Notes: generated by a model not told the origin, from the sequence alone. A stretch of 15,676 bases of DNA from an uncultured Oscillospiraceae bacterium (GCA_902492895.1 CABUNG010000044.1:1-15676); one strand, 5' to 3'. Positions 7,068 to 14,631 are shown, numbered from the stretch's first letter. A program made the numbers and translations.

Positions 7068-8204
7068 CTATTCGATGTAACCGCTGATGGGCTCTGCATA
7101 CATTTTGTTTTCAGTCACCGGCTTGTAGCGGTCACTGCCGGTGCTTTCATACCATCCGGCCTCCGCCCGGTAGATTTCGCCGGTCTGCGTGTCGTACACG
7201 CGCTCGTAGCCGCCGGTTTCGTCGCTCTGCATCTGGCTGGTGATGTCCTGCTCGACGTTCCGGTCCTCCCAGGCCGCCATGATGATTTCCAGCCTCTCAT
7301 TGGTGATGCGGCTGATTTCCTTTGACATCGCCACCTTTTCTTCACCGGCCTGCTCAGTGGCTTTTACGAAACTCTCAGAATAGGCGAGCGTTCCAAGGCA
7401 TTTGGTGAGGACGCTCTCCCATTCGATGAAGGTATCCTTCGCGGCGGTGACCGCCATGACGTTGTATGCCATGTAGTAGCCGCCGTCCGCCTGGGGGATG
7501 ATATAGCCCGACGGCGGTCCTGCGGCAATATTAGCGCTTCCGAAGTCCACCACCGACGCGGCAAACATCCCCTCGCCCTCCTTGCCGTTTTCGGTAAAGG
7601 ACGCCCGCAGCGTCTCTTCTCCCAGAGCATACGAGGACAGGAGGCTGGCCGAGGCAAAGCGGTCGGTGACGGTAAAGCCGTCAAACCGGGGGAAGGTATA
7701 GCCGGCATAGCTCGGCTCCCACTGCTCTGCAAACACCGCGTATTCCGAAAACAGCTTGAAAAAGTTTTCGGTGGAGGGGGTTGTCAGCACCGGCGCCTGG
7801 GAAAGCATCTGCGCCCATGTGTTCCCCATGGTGACGTTATACGCATAGGCGTCCTTTCCCTCCTGGCTGTGCAGCAGGCCCTCCGCCTTCAGCAGGACAA
7901 ACATCTGGTTGAGGGGCTGGCTGGGATCCTGCACCCGGATGGAATGGTACATGGCCGTACCGCCGCTGGTGACTGTCCAGCCCTTGGGGATCTGCAGGCT
8001 GAAATCCGCCGTTTCATACAGCTCGGTTTCGATGGACCTGGCCGCTGTCTCAGTGATTTTTACGTCGTTTTCTTCTTTCGTGATGGTCCCGTCGCTGTTG
8101 ACGACAGGCTCCTTTTCGCCCGGCTGCCCCTGCCCGGCGCAGCCGGCAAGAGAGAGCGCCAGCGCCGCCGCCAGCAGCAAGGATAATACGCTTTTCTTTT
8201 TCAT
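7068..8204 (-). CDS. Lipoprotein of unknown function
   Basis: This is a 378-aa protein with a classical lipoprotein signal: KKK, a hydrophobic core, and the lipobox L19-A20-G21-C22, so it should be lipid-anchored on the outer face of the membrane. AGGAGG at 8214-8219 lies 9 nt before ATG. After a short linker, residues from about 60 (ADFSLQIPKGWTV) resemble the opening of PsbP/DUF1795-like domains, but that is only a motif impression. The C-terminal ~90 residues (ERLEIIMAAWEDRN... to the YIE end) are polar and rich in Tyr/Glu, with no recognised catalytic motif. It is separated by 33 bp from the other lipoprotein gene upstream and belongs to the same operon. Confidence 0.85.
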   Translation of the reverse strand: MKKKSVLSLLLAAALALSLAGCAGQGQPGEKEPVVNSDGTITKEENDVKITETAARSIETELYETADFSLQIPKGWTVTSGGTAMYHSIRVQDPSQPLNQMFVLLKAEGLLHSQEGKDAYAYNVTMGNTWAQMLSQAPVLTTPSTENFFKLFSEYAVFAEQWEPSYAGYTFPRFDGFTVTDRFASASLLSSYALGEETLRASFTENGKEGEGMFAASVVDFGSANIAAGPPSGYIIPQADGGYYMAYNVMAVTAAKDTFIEWESVLTKCLGTLAYSESFVKATEQAGEEKVAMSKEISRITNERLEIIMAAWEDRNVEQDITSQMQSDETGGYERVYDTQTGEIYRAEAGWYESTGSDRYKPVTENKMYAEPISGYIE

Positions 8205-8237
8205 AGCAGAACGCCTCCTGATCGATTTTTATTAATT

Positions 8238-9434
8238 TCAATAGCCATTCAGAGCGAGGAGCTTCTCCATCACATCCGGCGGGTATGCGATGTAGCCCGA
8301 TTCATAGTCCTCGCCTATCGCCTCCGTGGCGGGGAGAAGCTTGTAGTCCGCCGTGATGATATAATCATGGGCGATGGTGAGCACGTCGCTGTAATACCGG
8401 CTCAGCAGCTCCAGCTTTACAAGCCGGTAGCGGTTGCCGCCGCCGAATTTTGGGAGATAGGCGGCGGGGGTGCCGTCGGCGTTAGTGGTCTTTTCCTCAT
8501 AGCTCAGATTATTCTCGGAGATATCGTCGTACATGATCTGGTAAAACGCCTGATCGGTCGCCAGGATGTTCCCATTTAAGATGGCAACCGCTTTTTCTCC
8601 GTCCCCCACGGCCTCGTCCGCCACCTCGTAAACAATATAGCCGTCCTCATCGTCGTCAAAATAGTACCCTTCAAAGTTCTCGGAGGGGAGCTGTCGTTCT
8701 GCCGCCGCCTCCAGCTTCCCGTCTGCGATCAGCAGATAGCTGCCTCCGACGTGCACAATCCGCTGGGCTCTGTCCCGCAGCCCGACGTCCTCGGTCAGCG
8801 TTTTTCCGTCTGCGCTGTAGCGCCAGGCGTGCGTCAGGACAGGATGGAGATACTTGCTCTCCGTCGCAGTGTACGGGCCGTTGTTGCTGGCAGACTTGAC
8901 CGAATACCGTTTGCCGCCCCGGTAGACCACCTCCAGGTCGGCGCCGTTGAAATCGTTGGCCTGGAGGTAGACGGGCTGTTCCGCAAGGGGCAGGGTTCCC
9001 ACCTCCCGGCAGTTCTGTCCCCCCGGCAGGGTCGCGTCGCAGCGGTACTGATAGATTTTTCCGCCGGACAGGAAGACGCTGGACAGATTGCCGCCGGCCT
9101 TTTTGGGGTTGAGATCCGAAAAGACGGTTTGCAGGCTCAGCACGCCTTCTGCGCCGGTAAAGGTTTTGTAATCCGACTGGTCAAAGGCGACGCCCCGCTT
9201 TTTCAAAAGCTCCTGTTCCAGCGTTTCCGGCTCAGGTTCCGGCTCCGGCGCCGAAGCGGCAGGCGTGCTGCCGGCGGACGCTGTGGAGCTGCCTGTATCG
9301 GAAGACGGCTCCGAAGGCTCCGTCCCGCCGGAGCAGCCGACAAGCAGCAACCCCATCGCCAGCAGAAGCGGCAGCAGCCGCGTGCAGAGACTCCGCTTTT
9401 TGGTATATTGAATCAAATTGATTTGTTCATTCAT
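8238..9434 (-). CDS. Lipoprotein of unknown function with low-complexity linker
   Basis: This is a 398-aa protein. AGGAGG lies 7 nt before the ATG at 9434. The N-terminus has KKR, a hydrophobic core and the lipobox L31-V32-G33-C34. Residues 35-75 are a Ser/Thr/Ala/Pro/Glu-rich spacer ending in EPEPEPE, typical of lipoproteins that hold a domain away from the membrane. The rest is a soluble domain with several repeated Gly-Tyr/aromatic beta-type segments (GKIYQYR, GGKRYSVKS, GGSYLLIADGK), possibly beta-propeller or beta-sandwich, but no family is recognised. It lies 42 bp after the GH3 gene. Confidence 0.85.
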   Translation of the reverse strand: MNEQINLIQYTKKRSLCTRLLPLLLAMGLLLVGCSGGTEPSEPSSDTGSSTASAGSTPAASAPEPEPEPETLEQELLKKRGVAFDQSDYKTFTGAEGVLSLQTVFSDLNPKKAGGNLSSVFLSGGKIYQYRCDATLPGGQNCREVGTLPLAEQPVYLQANDFNGADLEVVYRGGKRYSVKSASNNGPYTATESKYLHPVLTHAWRYSADGKTLTEDVGLRDRAQRIVHVGGSYLLIADGKLEAAAERQLPSENFEGYYFDDDEDGYIVYEVADEAVGDGEKAVAILNGNILATDQAFYQIMYDDISENNLSYEEKTTNADGTPAAYLPKFGGGNRYRLVKLELLSRYYSDVLTIAHDYIITADYKLLPATEAIGEDYESGYIAYPPDVMEKLLALNGY

Positions 9435-9476
9435 TCTCTTTCCTCCTGAAGCTGGTATGCGGACAGCAGGGCTTTC

Positions 9477-10779
9477 TCAGCCCTCCAGTTTCAAAATCCC
9501 GCGGTTTACCTTCATGACAAGGATCCGGCGCACGCTTTGGTTGATCCGCTCTTCACTGATTTCTCCCAACGCGACCGCTTCCTCCAAAGCGGAGACGGCC
9601 GCCTGCGGGTTTGACGGGCAAAGCAGGATATCTACTCCTGCCGACACCGCACGGCGGGCGATTTCCCCGCTGGTATAGGAGTCGGTCAGCGCCTTCATCT
9701 GCAGCCCGTCGGTAATGACCACTCCCTGAAAGCCCAGATCCTCCCTGAGCAGCTCCGTGACGATGCGGTAGGAAAACGGCGCGGGCTGGGCGGCGTCGAT
9801 TTCGGTCAGGATCAAATGCCCGATCATCACCATATCGCTGCCGGAGGCAATCCCCGCCCGAAAGGGCAGCAGTTCCTCCCGGCGCAGCTGTTCGAGGGGC
9901 TTCGACACATATACAGCGCCGTCATGGGAATCGGCCAGCGTATCCCCGTGGCCTGGGAAGTGCTTCAGCGTGGTTGCCACGCCGCCGCTGTGAAAGCCCC
10001 GGACCGCCTCAGGGATCAATTCAGCCGCCTGTGCGAAATCGTCGCTGTAAGCCCGGTCGCCGATGACCGTATTGTCCGGATTCGACCACACATCCGCCAC
10101 CGGAGCCAGGTCGGCGTTAAATCCCAGCACCCGCATATCCGAAGCAATGGTGTGGGCGTTCTGCCTCGCGGTTTCCGCCCCCCTGGTCCCTATACCCGAA
10201 CATCGGCCCGATATATGTCGTACCCACCGTACTCATCAGCCGGTTGACGCGCCCGCCTTCCTCGTCGCAGGTCAGTATGAGCGGTATTTTGGAATAGCTC
10301 TGGGTGTTGGACAGCATTTTACATACCTGCTGCCGGCTTTTCAGGTTGGGACGGCTGTATATCAGGCCGCCCACCGGCATATCAACAAGCGCCTGCCGTG
10401 TGGTTTCTCCGGCCGCTGTTACACCGGAAACGCCGGTGAGCAGTTCCGGGCTGAGAACCAGCATCTGGCATATCTTACCGCGCAGAGACATCCCTGCCAA
10501 AATATCGTCTATACTGCTCCAGGCGACAGAGGGCCTGCCGCTCTCCGGCGGCTTGCTCTGACTTTCAGGAACGCTTGACGACGGGGCGGACGGTTCGTAC
10601 GCACTCTCCGCCATCTGAGATGGAGCCTGTGTCTCAGACGTTTCCTGCGACGCCGGTATGCCGGATTCCTGGGAAACAGAACTGCCCGAAGAAGTGCTGG
10701 GATTTGCACACCCGCCGGATATGGCGATGAAAGCGCAGCACAAGGCGGCGAGCATTCTCTTCCATTTTATCCCCGTCAT
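9477..10779 (-). pseudogene. nagZ: GH3 beta-N-acetylhexosaminidase (NagZ-like) lipoprotein, frameshifted at a G6 tract
   Basis: Two ORFs together spell one glycoside hydrolase family 3 enzyme of 433 residues. Frame one (10779 to about 10178) has a signal peptide with a weak lipobox ending at C24, a Ser/Glu-rich linker to about 85, then the start of the GH3 barrel with CDEEGGRVNRL at 171-181. Frame two continues AETARQNAH...NADLAPVADVW and holds all catalytic signatures: KHFPGHG (merged 272-278), D283-S-H285 (the NagZ Asp-His dyad) and ITDGLQM with the nucleophile Asp357. The switch is at six Gs (C10178-C10183 on the plus strand); five would restore frame. Known NagZ enzymes remove terminal GlcNAc from muropeptides in wall recycling. 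AGGAGG lies 8 nt before the ATG. As written, the first product lacks the active site and the second lacks a start signal and export signal. Slippage, phase variation or sequencing error are alternatives to a dead gene. Confidence 0.85.
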
Positions 10780-10813
10780 TTCTCACACCTCCTGTCCCCT
10801 GAAGCGGCGTTTT

Positions 10814-11140
10814 TTAAGCGTCTTCCTCCCCTTTCGTCATCAGGGTATTTTCCAAATGCCGGACGATCTGGTCCAGCATCTCCTGCAGAAGCCGGTACGC
10901 TCTCTGCTCCGGTATCCCGTCGCAGGGGCGGCGCAGCGAAACCGTCAGTTCGGTTCCAAACGCTTTTTCCTCCGCCGTTATAGAAAGGGAGACGTCTGTT
11001 CCGTCCTCTCTCCATTCGGCAATAACCCTTCCCGGCTCTTCCTCCCCAAAAGTAATCCCTTCCTGCCGCAGCACGCCGTACACCGAGCGCAGGACAAAGG
11101 AGCGCACATAGGGAAGTTCTCTTTGAACGTATTCCATCAT
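10814..11140 (-). CDS. 108-aa protein of unrecognised family, first gene of the operon
   Basis: This is a small soluble protein with no signal peptide or membrane helix. GGAGGAG lies 5 nt before the ATG at 11140; a second ATG follows directly. It is a paralogue of the product at 6671-7015 (shared LPYVR, VYxVL, EExGxV, GTxLTVSxRxPCxG, LENxLM). It ends KGEEDA without the Ala-rich linker and zinc ribbon found after the other copy. Two members of the same family in one operon with lipoproteins and surface proteins suggest a cytoplasmic role dedicated to this system, but no activity can be named. It is followed after 34 bp by the GH3 gene. Confidence 0.8.
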   Translation of the reverse strand: MMEYVQRELPYVRSFVLRSVYGVLRQEGITFGEEEPGRVIAEWREDGTDVSLSITAEEKAFGTELTVSLRRPCDGIPEQRAYRLLQEMLDQIVRHLENTLMTKGEEDA

Positions 11141-11266
11141 TTCTTCTCCTCCTGAATTTTTGGGGAACCGCGGCAGACGCCGGGAAGTGGATTCTTACGC
11201 CCTCATTTTAGGTGAAAAGAGGCCGGATTGTCTATGCGTAAATCCCGCCAATCGTATCAAAACAGG

Positions 11267-11315
11267 TGGCGGTGAACCGCCATTTTTCAAAAAACCGATG
11301 GCGGTCAACCGCCAT
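11267..11315 (-). promoter_or_regulatory. Two tandem GGCGG-CCGCC dyads in the operon leader
   Basis: Dyad one is TGGCGGTGAACCGCCA at 11267-11282; dyad two is ATGGCGGTCAACCGCCAT at 11298-11315. They share arms and differ mainly in the 4-base centre. Their centres are 32 bp apart, close to three helical turns, so a dimeric protein could bind both on one DNA face. As RNA they form two short GC hairpins, each followed on the minus strand by a U-run (TTTTTT, then TTTT), so attenuation is an equal possibility. They lie about 40-95 nt downstream of the candidate -10 and 127 bp before the first operon gene. Confidence 0.65.
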
Positions 11316-11356
11316 TTGTGCATATTATATAAATCAAAGCAACTATTTTGAGGCTT

Positions 11357-11385
11357 TATATATGCACAACTTCTAATCGTTCCAA
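11357..11385 (-). promoter_or_regulatory. Candidate sigma-70-type promoter of the envelope operon
   Basis: On the minus strand TTGGAA (11385-11380) is followed after 17 bp by TATATA (11362-11357). TATAAA at 11360-11355 would be an alternative -10 with 19-bp spacing. It faces the gene at 11140, leaving a leader of about 210 nt that contains the paired dyads. The surroundings are AT-rich, so chance matches are possible. Confidence 0.45.
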
Positions 11386-11510
11386 ATAGGGGTTGAGGTG
11401 TACTTTTCGTTCCTGATTTTTCCTTTCCCGGATGCCGAATGGCGTAAATTTCATTTTTCAAGTGGGGAAAACGATGTTTTTTATCAGGACAATTCGTTAC
11501 CGCACACAAA

Positions 11511-11545
11511 AACACCCTGCCTCTCCTGAGAGAAAGCAGGGTGTT
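11511..11545 (-). terminator. Strong intrinsic terminator after the LuxR-type gene
   Basis: A 10-bp perfect stem, AACACCCTGC at 11511-11520 and its complement at 11536-11545, contains a secondary CTCTC/GAGAG stem in the loop. Read on the minus strand it is followed by a T-run (TTTTTG), starting about 16 nt after the stop codon at 11561. On the plus strand it is followed by CTTTT, so it may work in both directions. Confidence 0.88.
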
Positions 11546-11560
11546 CTTTTATCCTGTATG

Positions 11561-12973
11561 TTAATCGTTGCGGTAAAGCAGGTACATAGTGATGCGGGAT
11601 TTTGCGCCCGTCTTTTCGTACAGGGCGGAGATATGCCGTTCCACCGTCCGCTTGGACAGGAATAGGCAGTCGGCGATCTCCTGGGCGCTGCTGTCCGAAG
11701 AAATCATCTGGGAAAATACATCCCATTCCCGTTCGGTCAGCCCGTATTTTGCGATGAACGCCTCCCTGCGCTCTTCGTCCGACTTTTGGGAAGCAGGCGG
11801 CTCCTTGGGCTCCATGACGGCGTTCATGCGGGCGGTATACACGGCCATAGCAACGCTGACCGCCACGAACAGCACCAGGGCGATGACAATGGCGGCCAGG
11901 CTGTTGCCAGTGGCCAGCAGCGCCACCGATCCGTTGGTGATCAGGGCGGCGCTCACGTTATTCATGGCGCGGCCCATGCCCGCCCACAGCGACGGCAGGC
12001 GCATATGCCGGGAAAGCTCCATAAAGCTCGCTGTAAAGAAGACAACGAAAAAGCCCGAGGACAGGTAAAAGACCACCAGTCCGATCAGGAACGGAGCGCC
12101 CAGGTTCAGTACCACAATGGACAGAACCGACATCATCATCACGCAGTACATAATAAGCCCCATATACTTCCGCTTGCGGATATCGAAGACAAAGCCTGCG
12201 GCGAGGCCGCTGAATGCCAGCAGCAGGCGGGGCCACTGCCCGATATCCGTCCCGCTCGCATGACGGAGAGTCACGGCATTGTCCAGTGTGCTGAACACGC
12301 AGGCCATCAGCACTACCAGTAGCGCCAGCATAATGCCCGCCGTCCGTTTTTTCCGGGTGAGGGAAATGTCTTCCGCAGGTTCCGAAGAGGCGCCCGCAGT
12401 CTCCGTCATTTCGATGCGGCTTTGGGCGGCCTGTCTCGTTCGGATGACCAGCAGGCTCAAAGCCGCCAGGAATACCGAAAGAAACGCCGCCTCCGCAACC
12501 TCCAGGTTGACAAGGTTGTTGTTTGCATACTGGAGCAGAATTCCCAGGGCGTAGGCGATCCCCGCCAGCCGTGCCAATGCATTGTCGCCGTCTATGGTGA
12601 CGGCAGCCAGATAGTGGACGGCGCTGCCGAAAACGCCCAGCAGCAGGAAGAGCACCATCCCTGCCGTCATGGTCGCCGCATAGGAGATATGCTGCTGGAC
12701 AATGAAGGTACAGATAATCGCACCCAGCGCCAGGATAAAGGTCAGCGCGCTTTTATAGCGCCTCCCGCCCCAGCGTTCCATGGCCGGATACAAGAAAAAG
12801 CCGACGGCGCTGGCGCCCAGCGCATAGTTCTGGGCAATGACAGTTCTCCCTTCCGTCACCGACAGAGAAATCATATTGACAAACAGATATTCCGCCCCTA
12901 AAAAGACAAAAGTAAAAATACCGATCAGCAGAATGGCGTTGACAGACGCCGGCTTTCTCAGTTCCCCTTTCAT
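11561..12973 (-). CDS. MFS-like 12-helix membrane protein with C-terminal LuxR-type HTH
   Basis: This is a 470-aa protein. Residues about 10-390 contain roughly twelve hydrophobic helices in two groups of six, separated by a hydrophilic loop near 185-210, as in major facilitator proteins. The last ~65 residues are a LuxR/GerE helix-turn-helix: YGLTEREWDVFSQMIS, then AQEIADCLFLSKRTVERHIS, then EKTGAKSR. Such fusions are known as membrane-bound LuxR-family regulators, abundant in Eggerthellaceae and found in some Clostridia, where the helices are thought to sense a ligand; the ligand here is unknown. The start at 12973 has a moderate AAAGGG site. It lies 39 bp after the HTH gene, probably co-transcribed with it, and is closed by the terminator at 11511-11545. 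It is the best candidate regulator of the adjacent envelope operon. Confidence 0.9.
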   Translation of the reverse strand: MKGELRKPASVNAILLIGIFTFVFLGAEYLFVNMISLSVTEGRTVIAQNYALGASAVGFFLYPAMERWGGRRYKSALTFILALGAIICTFIVQQHISYAATMTAGMVLFLLLGVFGSAVHYLAAVTIDGDNALARLAGIAYALGILLQYANNNLVNLEVAEAAFLSVFLAALSLLVIRTRQAAQSRIEMTETAGASSEPAEDISLTRKKRTAGIMLALLVVLMACVFSTLDNAVTLRHASGTDIGQWPRLLLAFSGLAAGFVFDIRKRKYMGLIMYCVMMMSVLSIVVLNLGAPFLIGLVVFYLSSGFFVVFFTASFMELSRHMRLPSLWAGMGRAMNNVSAALITNGSVALLATGNSLAAIVIALVLFVAVSVAMAVYTARMNAVMEPKEPPASQKSDEERREAFIAKYGLTEREWDVFSQMISSDSSAQEIADCLFLSKRTVERHISALYEKTGAKSRITMYLLYRND

Positions 12974-13012
12974 CGTACCACCCTTTCCACAGAAGCCGCT
13001 GCAGGCGTCCCG

Positions 13013-13225
13013 TTATTTCTCCGATTCTTCCGTCAGCTCCACTACATCCCCGATGTCACAGCGGAGCGCCCGGCAGATCCGCTCCAAAACCTCCAGGCTC
13101 ACATATTCGTCCCGGTTCAGCTTTGCTATCGTAGAGGAGGACACATCTGCCAACTCTGTCAGGGCGGATTTTTTCATCTTTTTATCAATCAGCAATTTCC
13201 ACAGCCGGTTGTACTGGACAGCCAT
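13013..13225 (-). CDS. Small Cro/C1-type (XRE) HTH transcriptional regulator
   Basis: This is a 70-aa protein consisting of one HTH domain: YNRLWKLLIDKKM, ALTELADVSSSTIAKLNRDE, LEVLERICRALRCDIGDVVE. This is the compact Cro/C1-type family common in Firmicutes mobile and accessory regions. The start at 13225 is preferred over the ATG at 13234 because the GGGAG site abuts the latter and lies 9 nt before the former. Family members also typically begin MAVxYNxLWKLLID. A near-consensus promoter lies directly upstream. It may repress its own promoter and so control the LuxR-type gene that follows. Confidence 0.9.
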   Translation of the reverse strand: MAVQYNRLWKLLIDKKMKKSALTELADVSSSTIAKLNRDEYVSLEVLERICRALRCDIGDVVELTEESEK

Positions 13226-13257
13226 ACGCTTCATCTCCCGCCTTGTTTATGGAAGAC

Positions 13258-13286
13258 AGTATAGCACAAAAATCGTGAAAAGTCAA
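13258..13286 (-). promoter_or_regulatory. Near-consensus sigma-A promoter for the XRE-LuxR unit
   Basis: On the minus strand TTGACT (13286-13281), a 17-bp spacer and TATACT (13263-13258) lie about 33 bp upstream of the XRE start codon. Both boxes differ from consensus at one position. Confidence 0.85.
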
Positions 13287-13342
13287 TGGATTTTATGAGA
13301 TGTCACATATTTTTACAAATGTTAAGCCAAAAGAAAGCAGCC

Positions 13343-13368
13343 GCTCCTTTTACAGGCTCCTTTTACAG
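13343..13368. repeat. 13-bp perfect tandem duplication
   Basis: GCTCCTTTTACAG occurs twice head to tail at 13343-13355 and 13356-13368, in the non-coding stretch between the XRE promoter and the truncated SLOG gene. On the minus strand each copy contains AAAGGAG, but no start codon follows at useful distance. Confidence 0.8.
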
Positions 13369-13448
13369 CCATAGACATTTACCGCTTTTTATTTCCAACG
13401 AGGTGAAGAAGCTAAAATACAGGGGAAAGGAGTACGATTATTTTCTGT

Positions 13449-13811
13449 TTACTCTGCAATGTTTATTACCTCGACACCTTTGCTCTTAGCGTAGTTCACT
13501 GTATAAAAAGTTCCGCCCTTGTTTTCTGTGAGATAAGAAATACAAGCAGAACTGTTATCAACCAGATGGCGATTGCGTTTATGCATACAGCCCCTCGTGT
13601 ACTCCTGAGAAGTATATACAACTTTATCGGCCTTCTGTTTGATGTCATCGTATATCTCTATATCTTCCTGCGACCATCCTCTCGTTTGAGAGAAGCAAGG
13701 AAGCACGAGGATCAGACGAATATCAGGATAACGTTCCTTCAATTTGAGAACCGCAAAGGCAGCGATTGTATCAAAGCCCAATGCACCTCCAGCTCCAAAA
13801 TATAGATAATG
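13449..13811 (-). pseudogene. 3' remnant of a SLOG/DUF1273 (YpsA-like) family gene
   Basis: The open frame encodes about 120 residues beginning HYLYFGAGGALGFDT and ending VEVINIAE. The sequence has the hallmarks of the C-terminal two thirds of SLOG-type DUF1273 proteins: GGALGFDTIAA, RLILVLPC, KADKVVYTSQEYTRGCM, KRNRHLVD, and GGTFYTVNYAK. A normal member begins with a further stretch (usually a CFTGHRP-type motif). Here a TAA stop precedes His1 and no start codon with a ribosome-binding site exists; an internal TTG at 13781 is the only candidate. The upstream sequence belongs to another gene in another frame, so this looks like the 3' side of a deletion. Family members are frequent on conjugative elements; the nucleotide-binding role is inferred from the SLOG fold. 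Confidence 0.8.
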
Positions 13812-14260
13812 TTAGAAATCACATCTGTTACTGTTTCGAACACAGTAACAATCGTGACCTGTTCAGTTGGCTGACTGCCATCAAGCCCTAAAGCTCGGTT
13901 TATAAGGATACCGGGAAGCTCTACTATGAGCACGATTAAGAAAACCACACACAAACAGATGCAGACGAGGATCTTAAAAAGTGTATGACGCATAGCCCAC
14001 GCTGCAGAAATAATTGCACCCCAAGGACCGCCCGAAGCAGTACCGGCTGCAATCTCTGCCACAGCTTTACCGCCTTCAACACCTGCTTTCACCGTTGCTG
14101 CGGCCGCATTTGCAGTTGCTTCTGCACCTTTCGCTGCAGCTTGTTTGGCAACCTCTTTACCGGCTTTGGTAGCTTGTTTTGCTGCTTTCGCTGCATTATT
14201 GACCGCACTGCCGTAATTATCGGCGCCATCACCGATTTGTTGTTTGTTCGGCTCTGCCAT
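13739..14260 (-). pseudogene. 5' part of a conjugative-element membrane/lytic protein, 3' truncated
   Basis: The start at 14260 follows AGGAGG by 8 nt. Residues 1-75 are an Ala/Lys-rich, probably helical region (AAKAAKQATKAGKEVAKQAA). Residues 80-92 (GAIISAAWAMRHTLFK) lead into a membrane helix at about 94-113. This layout matches, from memory, the N-terminus of the CHAP/lysozyme-type protein of Tn1549-like conjugative elements in gut Firmicutes, which is normally several hundred residues longer. Here the reading frame enters sequence that is coding for the SLOG remnant in a different frame after about residue 151 and stops at 173. The last ~20 residues are therefore foreign. Truncation, not a frameshift, explains this best, since no lytic domain follows in any frame. 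Confidence 0.7.
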
Positions 14261-14321
14261 TATCTGCACCTCCTATATTCAACTGCATTTGGCAGTGTTA
14301 TTTTCAAATTTAGATAAGCAA

Positions 14322-14351
14322 ACAGCCGAACCGGAAAACCGATTCGGCTGT
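14322..14351 (-). terminator. Stem-loop between two conjugative-element genes
   Basis: ACAGCCGAA at 14322-14330 pairs perfectly with 14343-14351, and an inner CGG-AAAA-CCG extends the structure. On the minus strand it lies about 10 nt after the stop at 14362 and is followed by TTGCTT rather than a long T-run. It is probably a weak terminator or an mRNA 3'-end stabiliser. Confidence 0.55.
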
Positions 14352-14361
14352 CGCTGTTTGT

Positions 14362-14631
14362 TTACCTCTTACGCTTCGGAGACTTGATTTCGCCATCATT
14401 TCTGGCTTCAGGTTCTCCATAACGAGTAGGTGTTGATTTATAACGAACCGTATCAACATTGACTGTTCGCACGTTGTCACCGTCATAAACGGGCTTGCCG
14501 TTTTCAAAGACGGGTCTGCGATCCACAGCAGCCTCACCGTGAATTGCATACCATTGACTTCCGTTGATATGGCTGTATTCCTCTCCATTCAAATAGAGGT
14601 GATAAGCATCTCTCACCTGTTCTTCCTCCAC
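14362..14631 (-). CDS. Small hydrophilic hypothetical protein, possibly a C-terminal fragment
   Basis: An 89-residue reading starts at GTG 14631. The frame is open to 14673 (residues YGTGYSSHTKKIYG upstream), but a TAA precedes that and no ribosome-binding site is seen before the GTG. The protein is charged, with LNGEEYSHINGSQWYAIHG near the N-terminus, a run of V/T/Y residues, and a basic end KSPKRKR. No family is recognised. Lack of a good start and position among truncated conjugative-element genes make a 5'-truncated remnant as likely as an intact small gene. Confidence 0.5.
   Translation of the reverse strand: MEEEQVRDAYHLYLNGEEYSHINGSQWYAIHGEAAVDRRPVFENGKPVYDGDNVRTVNVDTVRYKSTPTRYGEPEARNDGEIKSPKRKR

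Larger units (their letters stand above)
11141..11560. other. 420-bp non-coding regulatory stretch
   Basis: No credible gene is present; the open frames here have low-quality composition and no ribosome-binding sites. The region contains the terminator of the LuxR-type gene at its right end, a candidate minus-strand promoter near 11357-11385, and two paired dyads at 11267-11315. It therefore separates the regulator unit from the envelope operon and probably holds the operon control region. Confidence 0.7.

Noticed and set aside
11267..11315. CRISPR-like short repeats.
   Set aside because: Only two dyads separated by about 15 bp, no array and no cas genes; operator or hairpin explanation fits better.
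11195..11515. Minus-strand open frame in the regulatory stretch.
   Set aside because: It runs through the promoter and dyads, has no ribosome-binding site and no recognisable motif.
13286..13489. Plus-strand open frame with a plausible-looking C-terminal half (KKLKYRGKEYDYF).
   Set aside because: No convincing ribosome-binding site, overlaps the minus-strand promoter and the end of the SLOG remnant, and no family is recognised. It could be a fragment of an interrupted gene but cannot be supported.
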